Below are positions 25,860 through 39,654 of a stretch of DNA of 64,000 nt, one piece after another; within the stretch, counting starts at the first letter, position 1, and each line of letters begins with the position of its first letter. The notes below the pieces were generated by a model. That model worked only from the letters and a program-made list of their open reading frames with translations. It ran no database searches and was not told the DNA's origin. The position numbers and the translations under genes are program-made. The stretch lies in assembly GCA_003254885.1 (NCBI GenBank), contig QANT01004479.1, forward strand, positions 57,023 to 121,022. The letters are read 5' to 3'. The stretch is from Purshia tridentata. Its lineage: Eukaryota; Streptophyta; Magnoliopsida; Rosales; Rosaceae.

Positions 25860-28800
25860 CATATGCAAGCATGTGTTTGAACTCAATTTACGAGGTCTTA
25901 TTAGAATATATATATATGTGTGTGTGTGTGTATGAAAAATATATTTCATGCATGAGTTCCAATGAAAGCAGCCATGTATATATGCAGTTGATTAGTCTGC
26001 GTCGTTTCCTGGTTGGCGAGGAGCTGGAGTACACACAAACAGAGAAGAAAGAGAGATCAAGACAATCCAGAATAGTCCAAGATGGAATAAATTAATAATT
26101 TAATTATAGAAGAATTTCTGACAGAGATGACGACATTAACAAATTAAAACCACAAACAAATTAATCGTGCATGGTGCGCGCGCATGTTAGTACTAGAGGC
26201 ACGGCCTGCGTTTTTCATCTTTTCAAGTTGCACTGGTATAAAAAGAGTAGCTTAATTAAACCCTTATAAATCACTAACAAGGCCTTCCTTCATATTGACA
26301 TTTTCAATATGATATTTCTCTCAATATGTCTCTGCACATGTAACATTATTTCAAGCCTAATATGTACATGGACAATTTATATTAGATGACATGAGAGTAC
26401 GTATGGACGTTTGAGCGCATTACTTGGATAACTTACTTTGATACTATAAAAGAATTTAAACATTCATTCTAAAACTAATTGACAATAGGACGAGTAGCTC
26501 AAATCCTTATAAGCCAGTAAGACCCTTACATTTTTAATGTGGAATTTATCTCAACAGTTTTATCCAGTTTAAAAGAAATATTTCATGACTTAATTTACTC
26601 AATCTTCTGACAGTTACTTATTTGATATTTAATGAAGCAACTGTATTAATTAATTAGATCTACGTACATTTTTTGTGGTATGCATTTTATAATTAATTAT
26701 ATTAATCTTGGTGAAGCAATCTTATCTCTATATATAACTAATTAAGACTTTGTGCATGGATGTTCAATTTGGATCACAATATATACAGTTCGGGAATAAA
26801 GTTCATCTTTGTATGCAATTATTAGTTATAGACTTAGCTAGACATATAAATAGTTATCACATGATCCCATCAATAATAAAAATCGTATACACCCATATAA
26901 TTATATTATATATACATACATTTTTAATTTTGTGAAGATATATGGAAGGAAGGCACATGGTTGGGACGTAGAAAGTTTCCCCGAAAAGGTGATTTTTGGC
27001 ACATATGTAGAAGCATATATATTGCTTTGAATATATTCAATATATATCATAAAATATATAAAGAAAATAACAAAAACAATTGCAAGTGGAGAAATATACA
27101 TATAACATTATAGTCAAGTGCAGAAAGGCAGACAAATTGATAACTAATGAATATTAATGCATTATTGGTAGTCAATGGTCTATGTGGACGCTGGTGGATC
27201 GCATTTCATGGTTTACCAACCAGACCAACAACATTAACAAATTATAGCAAATTAAGTACACAAGGGATATATATATAAGGATACGAAGCATTTTCTGAAC
27301 AAGCTGCAGGAAATTTCTAAGATAAAAGACAATTATGGTCATGCTTTTGTGTAGACATTAGTAAACACTTGCCAACCCAAGTTGGGATTATGTCTCTTAA
27401 AGCATCACAGGTTATGTATGTTACGTTTTATATGGTTCACAAAAACGTTAAGTACTATTATTTATAAGTAATTAAACATTCATAGGACAAATTAATGTTC
27501 TGATATCAAATAATAACATGTTATACTGTAAAATTATCAAATGCATGTTAATTAAGTAAGTTCTAGTTTCAATGTGTGATTGATTTAGATTGATATAGTG
27601 ATAACATAAGATATGTTAATTCCAACAGATCGAAGCAGCAGAGTCAAAATATTCATATGTGATCACCTACCCAATATTCTACTGTGTTCTCACTCCTGGA
27701 CATGATCATCATCTTAGCTAGCTAGCAAGATTATAATAAACATTCCCGCGTGGCACATTGTCATTGGTATTATATCTTTCCAACAAGATTTGTGGCCCTT
27801 CATTGGGTTACAAACATGCCAACTCGATCCCTTTGTTAAAAAAAAAAAAAAAAAAGATTTTAGGAAACCCTAGCCTTCGTTTGATTTGATTACCTCATTT
27901 TGATCATACGTGATTCACCCTTTATCCTTCATTTTTTTCTGTGTTTTTTTTATCTTCAAAAAATGATAATCATAAGCAATACAGTCCATGAGCCATAAAA
28001 GGACGTATTTCTGTGTTTCATACTTTTATTATTTCTTATCTTACCTCGATCAATTTTTTTTACACACAAATTAATATCGCTAGCTTGTAATAATCCTTCT
28101 AATTAATTACTGAAAAATATGGACTTATATATGCTTCAACCAATGAGATTCTGCGGAATGTCAATGGAAATAGCTAGCTAGATTTCTTATATACATGAAA
28201 TATATGTCAAAAGCACAAAAAGGATATACCTACCCAATCTGCTCAAGAGGACCGACCATTTTCAACATTATTTTCCAACTGTGATCACTATCTGGAAGTC
28301 ATTTCTGGGTAGCTGCACAACATGTAGTATAAGTGGGCAATATTAATTAAGACAAAAGGCACATATAAATGTTACACTTGTAGTCCTTAAGAACAACATA
28401 AAGTGACACAAACTTTGGTCCTTTAAGCAGAAGATGTTGACACAGCAGCTGCTAAAGATTAAATAAAATGATTCCCAACTTTTTGTGCCTAAATTAATAT
28501 TAGAGCCAGCGAGTGATGCTGGGGAAAAAGGCCATATTGGGCAGTCCAGTTGTGAGCTTCCCATTAAAGCCAATTGGCTTTATGTCCTTGTCATCATACG
28601 TGTCACACCTTAAACCAAATTTCTGGGGTTCTTCCATGACGTGCCACCTCTCTACCTAGCTCTTAGTTGGAATCCACCTTGCCAGCTAGGAATTATGGTG
28701 AACACTTGCTTAGCAATCACCTTGCATTGCATCGATCATAATTATAATGTTTTTTAATCAGTAGAGGGAGATGATCTAACTTAGCCTAGGTGCAAAGAAA

Positions 28801-30836
28801 TTGAGAAAAAAATAATTATGTATTTAACTTTCAATTTGATTTTTAATTAAAGAAAAATTGAAATTTTGAATTTGTGACATTGTAAAATTGTAAAATTGTC
28901 CTCATATATATTGCGAAAAAACAAATACAAAGACCAAATATAGAGATAAAATTATATGGATCAAATCTGTTTTTGGGATAAAACAAAAAGACTAAAATGT
29001 ATTTTTCCCAAGAAAATTCTACGTACAACATACTCTTTTAACTAAACTATCTCAACTATTGGGTTAATTAGTACTTACCCTCATCTTAATAAAAACGCGA
29101 TAACTAAAGTTATGTAATAGTGTTTTCATTAGTTTGTATTTTAACAAGTTAAACACTGTGTTAATTATTCACATCATAGTGTCTAAAATTTGGAAAATTC
29201 CTTGATTTCTCTACTATCATGATTTATATGTAGATTTAATATGTATATATATATTTGCATGATATATATATAAAATTGAAGTTGCATATCTGGTGTAGAC
29301 CTAGCTTGCGGTTGATACTTGTCTGTAGGCTGAAGTCGGCGAGTCTTGGTCATATATGCGATCAATGCTACTCTATAGAGTATATATAATTAATCTCAAC
29401 GTTGTAGCTAGCTCTATCATTTTATGCATTAGGAAGGATTCTATCGATTGATTGCAAATCTCATGCTAGCTGTGGTTGAGTTCTTGCACATGGATCTTCA
29501 CCATCCACTTCACCATCACAAAATATATAATCCTAGCTAACTCCTATAAGGGGCATGCATAATGCATCATATATATCAATATATCATATACAATCGTTGG
29601 ACGGAAACCAATTTAATAAGAAACATGAAATAATTGTGCCTTAAAAGTTAAACACTCTTCTATCTACACATCACACATGTATGTGTAAATATATATAGTA
29701 TGCAAATAAGCCAAAAGTGTCGATCTCCATTAATGCATATATATACAAAATTAATATCGGTATGGTTCAATTAAGGTACAAATTTTAAAAATAAATTAAG
29801 TATTAATGAGCATTTATATATAATACCCAATGATTCTAGCTTAGTACGTACAATGAGTTAATGAATATTTTTTTAAAAAAAAGAAGAGTTAATGAATAGT
29901 ATTTACGTTTCAATCTTATGATCATTACATATTAATCGTCCTTTAGATTGCTCAAAAATTGTTCATCATCTCAACAACTAATCAATATCTTTAGATATCA
30001 TAGACATCATTGATGATCGAATTAACTACCATTTTCTATTTAAAAAAACCACTGATCGAATTGGCTATAAGAACCTTTCAAACTATAAAATGAATACTGG
30101 CAAAAAACACCTAATAATAAAAGAATCATAAATTCTGTAAGTTAAGAATTGATGCATATAAATAATACCTTTATACGTTAAATTAGTTATACCTCAATCA
30201 TACTCAATACTTTTTCCATGATCAGATCTTCCCGTAGCTTCTATTTTGTCCTAACTACGTGAACAATCAGAATCTTAACTCTTGAATAAATTGGTATCTT
30301 TGTCAGGCAATCAAGAACTTAACTACTCTTGGATCCCCTCAAATATTTTGTATATATTCAGCATGGAATTTAGGGTAATATATGGAAATGATTTAATTAC
30401 AAGGATTAATAAATTTGGGAGAAGATGCAATATTCCAAATATAGACAAATAACTCGCACATCAATTGCGATGTAAAAAATTAGAATAAAATTGAATTAGT
30501 GTCTCTAGTACCACTCATCTACAAATTAAACATATAGTTAACTTAATAGTTAATTCCATAAAATAATTAGAAAATGAATTTGGGAATGATATCTATAAAT
30601 TAGGATAATAAATCTACCTATTAACCACCATATTCGATCCGTATCTTAGGATGATTGAGATAAAGAGAAAAAGATTTGGCAAGATATATATATATATATA
30701 TATATATATGATTACCGAACTAACCATTTAATGTGAGATGAGATAAAATTAATATTGGTAGAGGGCCGGGGACCAATTAATATAAATAATTACCTATTTT
30801 TATGTTGTCAAAGCCATCAAACCCTTCCCTTCTCGT

Positions 30837-30844
30837 TATATATA
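30837..30844 (+). promoter_or_regulatory. TATA box of ACS copy 2
   Basis: TATATATA lies about 165 bp before the ATG and is followed by CAAGGGGTCC, aligning with the TATA region of copy 1. The leader is about 60 nt longer here. Confidence 0.7.
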
Positions 30845-31005
30845 CAAGGGGTCCTTTCGAACAAGGTTTCATTCAAACAGTTGTGTAGCTTTTCAGCTCT
30901 TTCTTCCAGTCTAGCTCTTTGGTCCTTACACATATAAAACACAGTCCTTTTCATCCATCCATTCCTAGCTAGCCAAAATAATAGTATTGTGTTAAGCAAG
31001 TGGTC

Positions 31006-32534
31006 ATGGCTATAGAGATTGGGCAACGTCCTTGTGTTGTTGGGCTATCAAAAGTTGCTGTTTCTGATACTCATGGAGAAGACTCCCCATACTTTGCTGG
31101 TTGGAAAGCATATGATGAAAACCCTTATGATGAATCAAGTAACCCAAATGGAGTCATACAGATGGGACTTGCAGAGAATCAAGTATGCTCTCATCATGTG
31201 GAAGATTTGAAGTTTTTTTTTTTTTGTTACCTAATAATATTAACTGTAAATTTGCTTCTTGGTGAACAGGTTTCATTTGATTTGTTGGAAGAGTACTTGG
31301 AGCAGCATTCAGAGGCTTCCAACTGTGGGTCAAAAGGCTTCAGAGACAATGCCTTGTTTCAAGACTACCATGGCCTTTTGTCTTTCAGAGAGGCAATGGC
31401 AAGTTTCATGGAACAAATCAGAGGAGGAAGAGCCAAATTTGACCCTGCCAGGATTGTCTTAACTGCAGGAGCAACTGCAGCCAATGAGCTATTGACTTTC
31501 ATTCTTGCTGATCCTGGTGATGCTTTGCTAGTCCCAACCCCATACTATCCAGGGTAAGAACTAGTTCTTCATCACTAAAAACTTAATTAAATATTTAATT
31601 TGGAAGCTAGTTCCATTTTCATGCATGTTCTGATCTCAAGTCAATTCTGTTCTTCAGGTTTGATAGAGATTTGAGGTGGAGGACTGGTGTGAATATTGTA
31701 CCAATTCATTGTAACAGCTCAAAAAATTTCCAGATTACTCCTCAAGCTCTAGAAGCCGCATACAATGAAGCAGAAGCCAAGAACATGAAAGTGAGAGGGG
31801 TACTAATCACAAACCCGTCAAACCCATTGGGTGCAACAATCCAAAGGGTAGTCCTTCAACAGATTCTTGATTTTGTTACCCAGAAGAACATCCACCTTGT
31901 CTCTGATGAAATATATTCGGGTTCCACCTTTTCGTCATCCGAATTCATAAGCATTGCAGAGATTCTTGAAGCCCAAAATTACAAGGACTCAGAAAGAGTT
32001 CACATCGTTTACAGTCTTTCCAAAGACCTTGGCCTTCCTGGTTTCAGGGTTGGCACCATATACTCATACAATGACAAGGTTGTGACAACAGCAAGAAGGA
32101 TGTCCAGCTTCACCTTAATATCTTCCCAAACACAGCATCTCTTGGCTTCCATGCTATCCAACCACAAATTCACTAAAAATTACATAAAGACAAACAGAGA
32201 GAGGCTGAGGAAGAGATATGATATGATCATTCAAGGTTTGAAGAAAGCTGGGATTGACTGCTTGAAAGGAAATGCTGGGTTGTTTTGTTGGATGAATTTA
32301 AGTCCATTCTTGGACCAACCAACAAGAGAAGGTGAGCTGACTCTTTGGAATTCTATGATGCATGAAGTCAAGCTAAATATATCTCCCGGTTCATCTTGCC
32401 ACTGCTCTGAACCGGGTTGGTTCAGGGTGTGTTTTGCTAACATGAGTGAGCAGACACTTGAAGTTGCACTGAAAAGAATACATAATTTCATGGAAAAAAG
32501 AGAGAGAAGTAGGAATGTGTTTTCCTCTCTTTAA
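31006..32534 (+). CDS. ACS7: 1-aminocyclopropane-1-carboxylate synthase, type III (ACS7-like), copy 2, 445 aa
   Basis: Same reaction and architecture as copy 1. Exons are 31006-31182, 31270-31553 and 31658-32534. The start is the ATG at 31006 ([11 protein letters not shown]), aligning with copy 1; the open frame six bases upstream begins with GTG. All catalytic motifs are intact ([33 protein letters not shown]). It differs from copy 1 by scattered substitutions (for example AQNYKDS for ERQYKDS) and by a longer end, [13 protein letters not shown]. The stop of copy 1 is lost here and the frame runs eight residues further, still far short of a type I or II regulatory tail. The second intron is nearly identical to that of copy 1, the first is not. 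Confidence 0.96.
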
Positions 32535-32667
32535 TCTTCCTTTAGATTTTTGAATGGTTGTACCCTTTTTTTTTTTGGATGGCAAACTCCAGTTCATCAA
32601 GAATTGGATTAATTGTCTCATTATACATATTGTAGATCAGATTGAATGGAAACACCACTCTTGTTTT

Positions 32668-32685
32668 CTTGCTTGAAAAAGCAAG
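32668..32685 (+). other. Conserved 3' UTR hairpin with GAAA tetraloop, ACS copy 2
   Basis: Identical 18-nt stem-loop (CTTGCTT-GAAA-AAGCAAG) about 133 nt after the stop, within a conserved block of about 45 nt shared with copy 1. Confidence 0.6.
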
Positions 32686-33700
32686 TTTCACACAAATTCA
32701 GTTTGTTTCTTAATTTACATCTTTTTTGTTAATTAAATATTCCTCTTGTATGGAAATGATTGTCCCTTTTACATATCTTCATGTTAGTCCGTTTACTTAT
32801 TATCTTTCATCATTTGGACTAACTCAATAATTATTTAATTACGCAATCGATAAATATAAAATTCATAACTATTTAATAAAAAATCACTTTTTTTTTCCTT
32901 ACACAAAAAAAAAAATTTTAATTGGAACTTTTTTTATTTTTTATCAAGGCTATAGGGAGGATCAAACTTGGGTGCAGAGTGAGCAATTTCACGGCCTTTC
33001 CAGCTACCCAACAATTGCTAATTGGAACTTTCTTACAAAACCACTTATATATCCTTCTTTAGAAAACACTAATTACATGTGTTAAAGGTGATTCTTGCAT
33101 CCTTCTCTAGTATTGCTTTCATGTCAATGATATATATCTATATATAAAACTTGTTTGGGCGGAATTAATTCTATACGGGAATTATTTACGCTTAAAAAGC
33201 TCTTTATATAGAATTGACACAAAGGATTCTTTGTATTGAATTTCGTCTAGATCAAGTGTGAATTTGAGAATCTCTATACATACACATGAATAATTGAATA
33301 TGCCGACAACATTTGAAAATTTTTAACAAATTTATTAAGTGTACACAAAAGCAATACTAATTAATGTATACGGTTTGCGATTAAATAAATATATATGTGA
33401 TAGAACAATATCGTACCAATGAACTTTAAAAGACTATTGACTCTTGCATAAATGCCATTCGGCTGCAATTAATCAACTTTTGAAGACTTGACGCTTGAGC
33501 AATAACGTACGTACGTATTAATGTGGGGTCGAGAATATAAACAACTACAGATCGAGTAAAGACGAGACCAAGCCATATAACTTCATGGCTTATTTAGATA
33601 TCACTACTAGAAAATTGACTATGACCCATAAATTGAGGCTACAACTTCTAATATATGGCATTTTAAATTAAGCTAATCTTGTCATTGTCATGTCATGCTC

Positions 33701-35311
33701 ATATAATGATCGATTATAACCTTAGCTTAATTAAGATGTAGTGGGAAAAACAATTGATTAAATACCTAATTAAGTACACACATTCTTAACAAAAAAAAAA
33801 AACTATATTATTATCTTTTAAAAATAAATAAAGTGAGCAGATCTAAGTTATTTGAACAAATAAAACAGACTTATATTATCTGATAAATACAATTTAAGTA
33901 ACAATTAATACCCATATCAAGTAGATAAAAGATTGCTTAAGTGGTAATGTAGATGACCTCAATCACGATCGAGAAGGTGCATCATATATTGTAATTATAT
34001 GATCTAAATATATATATATATATATAGCAAGATTTCATTGTAGGATCCTATATTAACACTAAATGTAGGATATTTTGTGGGACTTACTATTATGTAGTTT
34101 TTTAACAATCTGAACCGTTTATTTTTTAGATATCTATTCATAAATCATCATTGTAAAATTATCCAAATCAGAAATCATTTGTCTATCTAATTTTGATCAA
34201 TTAAATAAATGGGTTTATAGAAAATTTTGGGAGTGAGCCCCCATAAAGTATCGTATAAATAATTTTATTTATAAGATTATACAATTGAGACTTATATATA
34301 TACACGCATATAGTTAATGAGTGGTCTGTGTCAATCGATATTAGTGCTTCGGAACCAAACACAATACTATATTTAAGTTCAATTTGACTTTAATAAAAAA
34401 TACATTAATATAAGCCATACAATAGTCGATCAACATTACTGCTTTGGAAGAAAACACGTACAATACAAAATTCTTAGAGAAACCATTAGTGTAAGCCATA
34501 TAAATTAAAGATTCAATCTCTTTCATCATCTTTCAAAATTAATTTGCCAACAAAACTTTTTGCCATTGTCTTCATCAACTAAATTCATAAATATATATGG
34601 CTTGTGTTTCAACTTTCAAGCTAAAATATATATGTCTGAGTGTACGTGCAATGATAATTGGTTGAATTTCAAGAAAGTCAATTCCAAACCATTATTTAAT
34701 TTCTTTTCTTTATTGTGTCCAACCTAGCTCCTATCAATATGTTAGGCCTTCTTAAAAGCGATATATAATTAATGCCATCTTAATATATATGTGTATGTGG
34801 ATGGTGGAGAACAATTCTAAAACGGATGTTGGCAATGTCAAAACCAAATCAAGCAAGAAGGAGTTTAAGTTTTGAAATCAAGGAATAGGTCTAAACTTGT
34901 TGCAGGATAAGTGAAAGGTTATTAATTAATGTAGAAGAAATATTGCCAATATTAACAAGAAATTTTGCTAAAACCTCATATCTGTTACCAAAAACAGTGT
35001 GTGGATCTGTTTAGGTGGCCGAGTGGCGTGCCATAGTTAAACTCATCAATCGGCTTTCGCATAACAAACTGAAATTTCTTTAAGCAAAGTCGCCTTGATA
35101 GGGACAACCATGGCCTTGATAGAATATACTCTCACATACTTCATATACATTATTTTACATAACGTATGTCGTGTATATATATATAATTCTATAAAATTTA
35201 AGAACCCTTAACATTTTGAGGCCGGAGATCATTACCTCATTTGCTTACCCTTAAAGTCACCTGCTTTTGAGTCAAACCAAATAAGCAGTGAGCTACGTTT
35301 TAACAACTAAG
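33701..35311. other. Gene-free AT-rich spacer
   Basis: No ORF or RNA gene supported. Contains a (TA)n run near 34007-34026 and otherwise simple AT-rich sequence. Confidence 0.5.
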
Positions 35312-35755
35312 GGGGGTGTAGTGTATATAAATTTATAAAGACTTTTATAGACTTTTTTCAAGTTGCAGACTTTTGCAGAATTTATAGATTTTTATATAGT
35401 TCTACAGAGTTTTACAGAGTCTATAGAAATCTTTATAAATCCGCAGAGAATAGGTTGAATTTATAATGACTTTGAAATACACATAAAAGTCTTCCAAAGT
35501 CTTCAGAAATCCATCATTAAATGAAATCTATAAAAGTTTATGACTTTTTGAATACACATAGATTTTTATGGACTTTTTAAAAGTCATTAAAAGTCTTAAT
35601 TGAATATCATATAATTTTTATAGACTCTTTAATATTTTTAATCGAATATATATAGATTTTTATCTACTTTTTTAAAGTTTTTAAAAGTCTTAATTGAATA
35701 CACATGACTTTTAAACTCTATAAAAGTCTTTTAAAATCCATATACAATGCACCCC
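35312..35755. mobile_element. MITE-like element, ~444 bp, with long imperfect TIRs
   Basis: The left end (GGGGGTGTAGTGTATATAAA) and the reverse complement of the right end (GGGGTGCATTGTATATGGAT) match and continue into a shared AAAGACTTTTATAGA. The inside is made of repeated AGACTTTT/AAAAGTCT words in both orientations. It is flanked by ACTAAG on both sides (35306-35311 and 35756-35761), a 5-6 bp target duplication. It has no coding capacity, so it is non-autonomous. The superfamily is uncertain. Confidence 0.8.
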
Positions 35756-36487
35756 ACTAAGACTCATTCAAGCCAAAAAGAAGGGTCCTAGTTCGATTAT
35801 CATCTCCTCCTTTTTTTGTGGACAATTATGATCCTCCATTTCTTAAGAGCCTTAAATCTCCCTTGCATCAGTAGAGAAACAATATAGTTGTTGGGATCCT
35901 TGGGAGAGCTTCTTGTTGACAATTTCTTGACACCTACACACCAAACTTCTCAATCATTTTGAACTTTTGAAGTACTCCATAGATCAAATGCCAACTGTTT
36001 GGGTTCATTAATTATACATTTATACCAAAGAATTACAAACCCACCAATCTCAGCCCTCCAGATCACCCCCATGTGGCTCACGATGGCAATCATAAGCGGC
36101 CACGTAAGCACACACATTACACACACGATATGATTACAAAATTTACAATGCAGCTGCCAACTACCCCTATTTGGTTTTACACATTGATCACAAGCTCTCT
36201 CCCAAGTCAAATCTCTCAACTCAACACACTTTCAGTGGCGTGATGGTCGCTGCCATATTGCCATATGGAGCTCAATAGGTCCACAAATGATATGCACAAT
36301 CAAATTATTCAAATTCACGATAATATATTCAAATGTTGGGATATCGGAAAAGTAAATTTAATTAGAAAAGAAAAAGAGCATATAGCAATTATGTAGAACT
36401 AGTGATGATGGAAATACCTATGCCAACCATTATACAATACTAAATTCAATTTGGGAGCTAATATAAATCTCTTTAAGATGGGGCACT

Positions 36488-36776
36488 CATTAATTAAGTG
36501 ATCGCTTGATCAATTGAATTATTATTAAAAGTATATATATATATATAGGCACCTTGCAGTGTGGAATTTCACATTTAAGATTAATTGTGGGATAGGTCGA
36601 ATGGCCCACTCCATGTATATATATATAACCCATTAATTAAGTGATCGCTTGATCAATTGAATTATTATTAAAAGTATATATATATATATATAGGCACCTT
36701 GTAGTGTGGAATTTCACATTTAAGATTAATTGTGGGATAGATCGAATGGCCCACTCCATGTATATATATATAACCC
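36488..36776. repeat. 143-bp perfect-phase tandem duplication
   Basis: 36488-36630 and 36631-36776 are nearly identical, each from CATTAATTAAGTGATCGCTT to a TATATA tract plus AACCC. The differences are a longer TA run and two or three substitutions. Recent slippage or unequal crossover between TA tracts. Confidence 0.9.
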
Positions 36777-38475
36777 ACATAAAAATCCTTAAGTAGTATT
36801 CAAACTTTTTCTGAATAATGTTTGAATATTCTTAAACAATACTTGACAAATTCGAGTGTTATCGATGGCGATGCACGCATTACTCGATAGTTATATTTTT
36901 AAGGCTCTGAAAAAATGGGTTATATGTCTTTAGAAGGTATAAAGTTTGAGCTAATTTTTAATTTAGACCATTAGGGTTGAGCCGGCCATGTTTGAAGTCT
37001 TTTAACATGAAATTAATTTGGTCGATCTGCATTGTTAGTAGGTCCATTTATTGTCTTAACACTTTCGTAATGCCAATTAATTAACCATATATGTGGATTC
37101 TTATATTCATACGATCGAATTCAATGTGTTTTAAGAATTAGTGTCCAGTCACTGGTTGAAAGTAAACGGCCGGATTGTCATGATCACATCACTCTCATGT
37201 GATGCTTAGTGAGTCATCACTTTTTAGTTGATGTAAAAGTTGAAGAGGGACTCAATTTGTTGGGCATGGAGGAATTAATTATTTTCTGAATAATTTTCAT
37301 TCCAAGGCCATGAAAATGTGTTAATTACCATTGGATTGGTTAGTGGTCACTCTCTTCATGCGTGCTTGAAGAGAAAAACTTGCATGTCCCATCATAGGAG
37401 ACATGGCATCACTGACAAGAGAGAGAAAGAGAGAAAACCTTGCCCTCTCTCTCTCTCCCTCCTTCTCTCTTTTTCTCTCCTGCATGTGATGCTACATCCC
37501 GATCAGCCTCTTTATTTTTTAATTTCGAATGGGTTTCTTTTTTATTTTTTCTATTATTACTCCGTCATGAATTTTGCAGATTATGGACTTGTAACAGGCT
37601 TTATGGCTTGGTTATGGGCCTGCAAAGATTTTCTTAACCCTTTAACTATGGGCTGATTGAGCAGATTGTGTGTTGCTAAAAGCCTAGAATAGATTAGGCC
37701 AGCTTAGTCCGAACAGAGAGTTGGGCCTGAGGCCTCAAACTTTGGGCTGACCCGCTAGAAAATAAGCGAAAAGCCCAAAAGGTAAAACCTCTGATCCCAA
37801 TACTAAGCTTTCCTCTACCATAGCACGCAGGCCGCAGCGCAAGAGAAGCAAAGGAGTCTCGCAGTCTTCACTTCTCTCTCTGTCTCTCTCTTCGGCTTTG
37901 CTTTCGAATCAAAGAGCACGAACAAGAAGGTAAAGCCCCTTCCGATTTGCTTCCTCTGCTTCCATTTGCTACTTATTGATTTATCTCAACGCGGCTTCTT
38001 CATTTGCTTGTTTAGATCTTGCGTTTCGTGACTGATCTGTTTGTGTGCTACTTTGATTTTGAAATCGGAGCACGATAATTCTTGTATGGATGGGGTTTTA
38101 GACCCAGAAGGAAAATTTTTGATTTTTTTAGTAGAAGAAGTGTGCTGCTGATTTAATTATGTGAGAATCTTGATGATTAGGGTTTTAGCTCAATACGCAG
38201 AAGCCAGTTTCAATTTTTGGGGCAAATAAAGCATATGAATAGTTTAATTTTGATATAAACTTTTCCAATTTGGGTACGAGATTGTGGTGATGATTTTGTG
38301 TGTTGTGGGGGGAGTGTTGTGCATTGTGTAAAATTAAGGATTTATTTTGGACGGAGCTAAGCTTTTCTTATTCTTGTTGAATTATTGGTTATTTTGTTCA
38401 GTTTCATGGGTTTTTAACTGATCATTGTTCAATGTAATTGGTTATATTCTCAAGTTAGGATTGATTTGGGCATTG
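36777..38475 (+). promoter_or_regulatory. Spacer, promoter and 5' UTR region of ATP synthase subunit g
   Basis: No gene in the first kilobase. From about 37612 to 37780 several GGGCC/GGCCT/AGCCCA motifs cluster, as in other nuclear genes for mitochondrial proteins. A CT-rich leader (about 37860-37930) is followed by AAGAAG|GTAAAG, a likely 5' UTR intron donor at about 37930; the intron would end shortly before the ATG at 38476. TSS not determinable. Confidence 0.45.
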
Positions 38476-39603
38476 ATGGCATCAAAGTTGCGCCAATTGC
38501 AATCTAAGGCCTGTCAAGCTACACAATATGTGTCCAAGCATGGAAATACCTACTACAAGCAGTTGTTAGAGCAGAACAAGCAATACATTCAGGAGCCGGC
38601 AACAGTGGAGAAATGCAATGAGCTGTCGAAGCAATTGTTTTATACTCGACTTGCTAGGTTATACTTCTGAACCTTCTTTGTCTAAGCACTGAGTTTGAGT
38701 TATAAGTTATAACTTGGCTGCCTCTGGTAGGACTGCTAGGGTAGAGACCATTAAGAAAGTTTCATATTTGTTGACTAAATGCTTGTCAATATTTAGCGGT
38801 GACATTCATTTAGACTAGATGATTCATTATGTATCAGAACATGCCTTTGAAAGTCGAATCACCTTCTTATCACCTAGAGAGCCTGAATGAATTCGTGTAT
38901 AGTAACTTAAAAGTATAACTCAAATTAAGTAAATAGTGGGGCAATTGTTGTGTAGACATTATAATTATGCACACTGATGGTGTAGATGATTTCAGAACAA
39001 CTCTTGTCGTGACCAGGATCAAATATAAAATTCCATGAAAATAATGTTCGGAGAAAATGTTCTGTACCTCTTTTTTTTTTTTGACCAAAAAATGTTCTAT
39101 ACCTCTTAATTCCATACTTTGGTATTATTTTCCTTCCTTTTTCTTTCAATTTTATATTTATCTTGTCTGAATAGGTTTTTCTCTTGACAATAAAGAAAAT
39201 CAAGCAACATCAAGCTCTAACGCTTGAATGATGTTGATGCAGTTGTTGCAATTGAAGGAGAATTATGTAGATTGCCTTACATGTTTGTATTTCCTCCACT
39301 TAATTTCTCTGCTTATAGTCTCTTTTCTTTACTCTTTTTTCTGTCTGTTAGTGCTCATGGAGTGTTTAGCTAGCTTTAGAGACTTGGCAAGTTGTATATT
39401 ACTAATGTATTGCGCTTGGCATCCAAGTGTCAATTTGCTTCATAGGTCCAGGATGTTGCTATAATTTTAAGTAGTCTGACTAATTTGGACACGTGCTTGA
39501 GTTACAATTTGTTCATGGGAATCCAATGGTTTGATTGTGTTTCTCAACAAGACTTTGCTTTAATTGTTGTCCTGAGAACCTATCACTGAGAATGCATTTG
39601 ATA

Positions 39604-39654
<51 letters not shown>

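Larger units (their letters stand above)
25860..33700 (+). repeat. Segmental duplication, copy B (carries ACS copy 2)
   Basis: Partner of 18240-24730; see that entry for anchors. Similarity fades beyond the ACS 3' UTR but can be followed to about 33640 (TACAACTTCTAA, CATTTTAA), matching about 24670-24700. It includes a (TA)n tract at about 30681-30708. No other gene seen in 25860-31005. Confidence 0.8.

Noticed and set aside
37318-37656. 112-aa ORF on + before ATP synthase g
   Set aside because: CT/GA simple sequence and site II motifs; looks like promoter DNA without protein features.
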